This document shows, in pieces, positions 14,056-16,561 of a DNA stretch of 16,561 bases. A program made the position numbers and the translations under genes. Positions within the stretch are counted from its first letter, which is position 1. Each line of letters opens with the position of its first letter. This DNA is from JBECKR01 sp040235415 (lineage in GTDB: Bacteria; Acidobacteriota; Polarisedimenticolia; Polarisedimenticolales; Polarisedimenticolaceae): contig JBECKR010000087.1 of NCBI GenBank assembly GCA_040235415.1, positions 1 through 16,561 of the forward strand, given 5' to 3'. Below the pieces are notes generated by a model, which saw only the letters and a list, made by a program, of their open reading frames with translations, searched no databases and was not told where the DNA came from.

Positions 14056-15375
14056 TCAACGGGAGCGGTGTCCGTTGCGCGCGGCGTCGAGGATCGACTC
14101 GAGAGTCCGGCGCTGCTCGTCGCCCAAGCCGCGCAGAGCGGCGCTGTTGCGCCGCAGCCGCTCGCGCCGGAGGATCGCCCGCACGGCGCGCGCGATGCGC
14201 TCGCGCGTGAACCCGTCGGCGCCGCGATAGGCGCGGAGCAGCACGGGAAGCTCGTCACGCTTGCCGATCAGCTCCGCCGCCGCGACGATCTCGAGCTCGG
14301 TCCGTCCCCGGCCGTTGCCGAGCGCGTCGCGGAGGTCCTCGACCGCGACCCGGCTGCCGACGCGAGCGATCTCCAGGTGCGCCTTGGCACGGACGCGCTG
14401 CATGAGATCGTATCCGGCCGCGGTCGGTCCCGGCGCTCGAGTCGCGATACGCTCCAGGACGTCCTTCAGGCGGTAGATCAGCGAGTTGATCCCGAGGGCG
14501 CCGACGACCTCCACCAGGACCTGAAGCGGGACCGGGCTCTGCACGCGATCGAGGACCTCGCCGAGCGCGCGGCCGCCGCGCCTCGGCCCCAACGCCTTGA
14601 GGACCATCCCCGCGCGCGTACAGTACTCCGGGTCGTGAGCCCGCGCCTCGATGGCGTCGACGAGCGGCTCGACCACGGCGGCGCCGCGCGAGGCCAGGCG
14701 GTGGACGGCGTCGTTCCAGACGGCGTAGTCGGTCGAGGCGAGCTGCTCGAGGACGTCGTCGATCGAGGCGTGGTCGGCGGCGCCGGAGCCACCGCCGGCG
14801 GCCTCCTCGGCAGCGCGCTTCGCGAGGCTTCGGCAAGGGTCGCTCTGCAGCCGTCTGAGGACGCTGCGGCGCTCCGTTCCCTTGAGGCGCGGCACGACCG
14901 CGAACGCGGACAGCCGCAGCGGCTCCTCCGCCTCGCGGTCGAACAGCACGTCCACCACCGGGCCGAGGGCCTCCTCATGGCCGGCGTCGAACATCTCCGC
15001 GAGCGCCGAGACCGCCGCGGTCCGCACCGCGGGATTCGGGTCGGCGAGCGCGCGGCGCTTGAGCGCGGCGACCGCGTCGCGCGTCGGGAACCGTGCCAGG
15101 CACTTCGCCGCGATGCCGCGGATCTCGGCGTCGCGGTCGAGCAGCATGGCCGTCAGCGGCTCGCGCCCGCGGGGATCGCGGATGAGGGCCAGCAGGTGCA
15201 TGGCGTGCCCGCGGATCTGGTCGTCGTCGCCGTCGAGACTCTCGATCAACGCTTCGACGGCGCGCGCCCCGATGACCGACAGCCGCGCGCGCGCCGCGTC
15301 GACCTTCACCGAGCTGCGGGAGCCGAGCGCCTCGATCAGCCCGGCGACTTCGTTTGCTCGAGGGCGAGCGGTCAT
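14056..15375 (-). CDS. HEAT-repeat (armadillo-like) protein
   Basis: 439 residues from the ATG at 15375 (M-T-A-R-P). It is a solenoid of repeated helix pairs of ~30-35 residues. Clear repeats are ARARLSVIGARAVEALIESL, IRGHAMHLLALIRDPRGREPL, IRGIAAKCLARFPTRDAVAAL and VRTAAVSALAEMF; more degenerate ones continue to the end. A Gly/Ala linker (EEAAGGGSG, near residue 195) splits two halves, and the second half starts IDDVLEQLASTDYAVWNDAVHRLASRG. Such scaffolds bind proteins or nucleic acid; no enzyme motif, signal peptide or TM segment is visible. The start lacks an SD, and the bases TATAAT overlap the ATG. A TTG start at 15468 would need to lie inside an inverted repeat and is disfavoured. It is transcribed toward pgk. 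Confidence 0.85.
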   Translation of the reverse strand: MTARPRANEVAGLIEALGSRSSVKVDAARARLSVIGARAVEALIESLDGDDDQIRGHAMHLLALIRDPRGREPLTAMLLDRDAEIRGIAAKCLARFPTRDAVAALKRRALADPNPAVRTAAVSALAEMFDAGHEEALGPVVDVLFDREAEEPLRLSAFAVVPRLKGTERRSVLRRLQSDPCRSLAKRAAEEAAGGGSGAADHASIDDVLEQLASTDYAVWNDAVHRLASRGAAVVEPLVDAIEARAHDPEYCTRAGMVLKALGPRRGGRALGEVLDRVQSPVPLQVLVEVVGALGINSLIYRLKDVLERIATRAPGPTAAGYDLMQRVRAKAHLEIARVGSRVAVEDLRDALGNGRGRTELEIVAAAELIGKRDELPVLLRAYRGADGFTRERIARAVRAILRRERLRRNSAALRGLGDEQRRTLESILDAARNGHRSR

Positions 15376-15379
15376 TATA
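15374..15379 (-). promoter_or_regulatory. TATAAT overlapping the start codon of the HEAT gene
   Basis: A perfect TATAAT on the minus strand whose last two bases are the A and T of the assigned ATG. If used as a -10, transcription would start inside the gene, and the first in-frame start would be GTG at 15309 (residue 23). The same bases read on the plus strand as TATAAA (15376-15381), a candidate -10 for the rightward lipoprotein gene. Confidence 0.3.
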
Positions 15380-15392
15380 AATTGGTTCCGTC

Positions 15393-15410
15393 GACCGGCC
15401 GTTGCCGGTC
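15393..15410. repeat. Inverted repeat GACCGGC-CGTT-GCCGGTC
   Basis: A perfect 7-bp stem with a 4-nt loop, in the divergent spacer between the HEAT gene and the lipoprotein gene. It could be a hairpin in the rightward leader or an operator. There is no T tract, so it is not a terminator. Confidence 0.55.
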
Positions 15411-15454
15411 GCGTCGATCGTGCGTCGATCTCGGGGTCCGCCGTGCCGCGAAAC

Positions 15455-15482
15455 GACCGGATTATCAAACGACGATCCGGTC
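15455..15482. repeat. Inverted repeat GACCGGAT-N12-ATCCGGTC
   Basis: Perfect 8-bp arms separated by 12 bp. It shares the GACCGG/CCGGTC core with the repeat at 15393-15410. An arm-plus-spacer geometry with two half-sites about two helical turns apart suits a dimeric regulator, or a hairpin. Confidence 0.55.
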
Positions 15483-15517
15483 AAGTCAACGCCCGGCGCG
15501 TCCCGCGCCGGTCCATC

Positions 15518-16063
15518 ATGAGGATTCCGCGTCTCGTGCTCGCGCTCGCGCTCGTCGTCGCGACGATCGTGGGCGTCGTCGCGTGCAGCTCTCCCGAGGC
15601 TCGGGCGGAGAAGGCGTATCGCGAGGTCACGGAGCTCGTCCGCGAGAATCGCATTTCGGAGGCGATCGAGAAGCTCGACGCGATCGAGCGCACCTATCCC
15701 GGAACGAAGACGGCCGAGCGCGCGCACAAGGACGGGCTGCTGTACCGCGGCCTGCTGAACGCCGTCGATCGCTATCCCGGCGAGCAGGCCCGTGACCTCA
15801 TGGTCCGCACCGCGCGCGCGATCGAGCGCTATCGCTCGCGGCACCGCGCGGCCCCGGACTCGCTCGAGCGTCTGATGCCGGAGTATCTCCCCGAGATCCC
15901 GGTCGATCCGTGGGGCAACCGTCTCGACTACGCGCGCGAGGGCACGTCCGGATACCGCCTGACGTCGTGGGGCGCGGACGGGGCGCCCGGCGGGAGCGGG
16001 GCCGACGCGGACCTCCGCGTGCGCAACGGCGAGTTCGTCTCCACGCGGGGCGCGAAGCGATGA
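15518..16063 (+). CDS. Lipoprotein carrying a GspG-type (T2SSG) pseudopilin head domain
   Basis: 181 residues. A signal peptide with lipobox VVAC (acyl-cysteine C23) replaces the prepilin helix expected for this fold. Residues ~30-75 form amphipathic helices (AYREVTELVRENRISEAIEKLDAIERTYP) that read like one TPR-type repeat. Residues ~96-168 are a GspG C-terminal domain: TARAIERYRSRHRAAPDSLERL, PVDPWGNRLDY (128-138), GYRLTSWGADG and GGSGADADLR, the calcium-binding loop of GspG pseudopilins. It is probably a periplasm-facing lipoprotein rather than a pseudopilin. The ATG at 15518 has only a weak SD. The next gene overlaps by ATGA. Function is unknown; a role in envelope or secretion assembly is inferred. 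Confidence 0.88.
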   Translation: MRIPRLVLALALVVATIVGVVACSSPEARAEKAYREVTELVRENRISEAIEKLDAIERTYPGTKTAERAHKDGLLYRGLLNAVDRYPGEQARDLMVRTARAIERYRSRHRAAPDSLERLMPEYLPEIPVDPWGNRLDYAREGTSGYRLTSWGADGAPGGSGADADLRVRNGEFVSTRGAKR

Positions 16064-16533
16064 CGAAGGCGGCGGCGCGGCTCGTCGTCCTCGCGCTCGT
16101 GGCGGTCGCCTCGACCGCGAGGCTCGCGGCGGCTCCCGGCTCGAACGACTGGGCGGTCGCGATCCTGCCGAGCGGCGCCGAGTTCTCGCTCGAGATCGCG
16201 GACGATCCCGCGAAGCGGCAGCGCGGCTACATGTTCCGCGACGAGGTCGGCCCCCACGAGGGGATGATCTTCGTGTTCGACCGTCCCGGACGTCACACGA
16301 TTTGGATGAAGAACTGCCGCGTGCCGCTCGACATCGTGTGGCTCGACGCCTCGTTCCGGGTGGTGTACGTCGCGTACGAGCAGCCGCCGTGCCCGGCCGA
16401 CGGGCCGTGCATCCCGATCGCGCCGCCGGAGCCCGCGGCGTACGTCCTCGAGCTCGCGGGCGGCGTCGCGCGCGGCGAGGGCCTCGTTCCGGGCGACGCG
16501 ATCGTCGTGCTTTGGGACCGGGCGGGGTCGTGA
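16060..16533 (+). CDS. DUF192-family exported protein
   Basis: 157 residues. Residues 1-25 are a signal peptide (hydrophobic ARLVVLALVAVASTA, cleavage near LAAAPG). The DUF192 core shows its signatures: RQRGYMFRDE (53-62), GMIFVFDRPGRHTIWMKN (68-85), VPLDIVWLD (88-96), and the C-terminal YVLELAGGVA and GLVPGD. The biochemical role of this family is unclear. Two cysteines (111, 117) frame a short loop, a possible disulfide in the exported protein. The ATG overlaps the lipoprotein stop (ATGA, 16060-16063), so the two are translationally coupled. The downstream gene appears to start with GTGA overlap as well. Confidence 0.92.
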   Translation: MTKAAARLVVLALVAVASTARLAAAPGSNDWAVAILPSGAEFSLEIADDPAKRQRGYMFRDEVGPHEGMIFVFDRPGRHTIWMKNCRVPLDIVWLDASFRVVYVAYEQPPCPADGPCIPIAPPEPAAYVLELAGGVARGEGLVPGDAIVVLWDRAGS

Positions 16534-16561
16534 GACGGGCCGGCGCCGCCATGCTCGCGGC
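16530..16561 (+). CDS. Possible next gene, first codons only (cut by window)
   Basis: A GTG at 16530 overlaps the TGA of the DUF192 gene (GTGA) and opens a frame reading M-R-R-A-G-A-A-M-L-A to the window edge. A start of two arginines followed by small hydrophobic residues resembles a signal peptide. The overlap style matches the previous junction. Only ten codons are visible, so this is tentative. Confidence 0.35.
   Translation, partial: MRRAGAAMLA

Noticed and set aside
1..16561. Insertion sequences, phage, CRISPR, toxin-antitoxin or defence genes
   Set aside because: No transposase, integrase, repeat-spacer array or nuclease signature was seen; the genes are core metabolic, envelope and signalling types.

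Overview
The window is very GC-rich and densely packed, with no mobile element, CRISPR array or rRNA. It looks chromosomal and comes from a Gram-negative-type bacterium. Signs of an outer membrane are a lipobox lipoprotein, a PBP1B-type peptidoglycan synthase with a UB2H-like segment, type II secretion/type IV pilus-type pseudopilin proteins and signal-peptide-bearing exported proteins. Acidobacteriota or a similar high-GC lineage fits best. This placement is inferred from gene content and style, not from a phylogenetic marker.

Layout. (1) 1-1368 (+): the C-terminal part of a large beta-propeller/Fn3-like exported protein. (2) 1379-4362 (-): a cyclic-di-GMP block, transcribed right to left: a GAF-GGDEF diguanylate cyclase, an EAL phosphodiesterase with a degenerate GGDEF domain 3 nt downstream, and a 112-residue unknown protein. 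(3) 4600-5968 (+): queE-queC, two steps of 7-deazaguanine (queuosine precursor) synthesis, with a likely leaderless start for queE. (4) 5937-6566 (-): a two-TM HAMP-only membrane protein that overlaps the 3' end of queC. (5) 6718-10464 (+): a small protein with an internal duplication, HU, a bifunctional PBP1B-like enzyme and a GspG-like pseudopilin. (6) 10449-11348 (-): an exported trypsin-like protease converging on the pseudopilin. (7) 11405-14003 (-): pgk-tpiA, secG, then tRNA-Leu(GAG) with a clear terminator. (8) 14056-15375 (-): a HEAT-repeat protein. (9) 15518-16561 (+): a lipoprotein carrying a GspG-type pseudopilin head, a DUF192 exported protein, and the first codons of a third overlapping gene.

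How the genes work together. The cyclase/phosphodiesterase pair makes and breaks c-di-GMP from one transcript. QueE and QueC act consecutively (CPH4 to CDG to preQ0). Pgk and TpiA are glycolytic, while SecG serves the translocon that exports many of the other products. Several genes (PBP, pseudopilin, protease, lipoprotein, DUF192 protein) concern the envelope.

Most short intergenic gaps carry a recognisable -10 element. Four of them read TGnTAnnnT (extended -10) on the minus strand. No gene-free stretch exceeds 300 bp; the longest is 4363-4599. The most unusual items are a pseudopilin head domain moved onto a lipoprotein anchor, the 141-bp divergent spacer at 15376-15517 with repeated GACCGG/CCGGTC arms, a hairpin enclosing the start of the cyclase gene, and the internally duplicated 131-residue protein. 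I did not find a clearly new multi-gene system; the window is mostly housekeeping.
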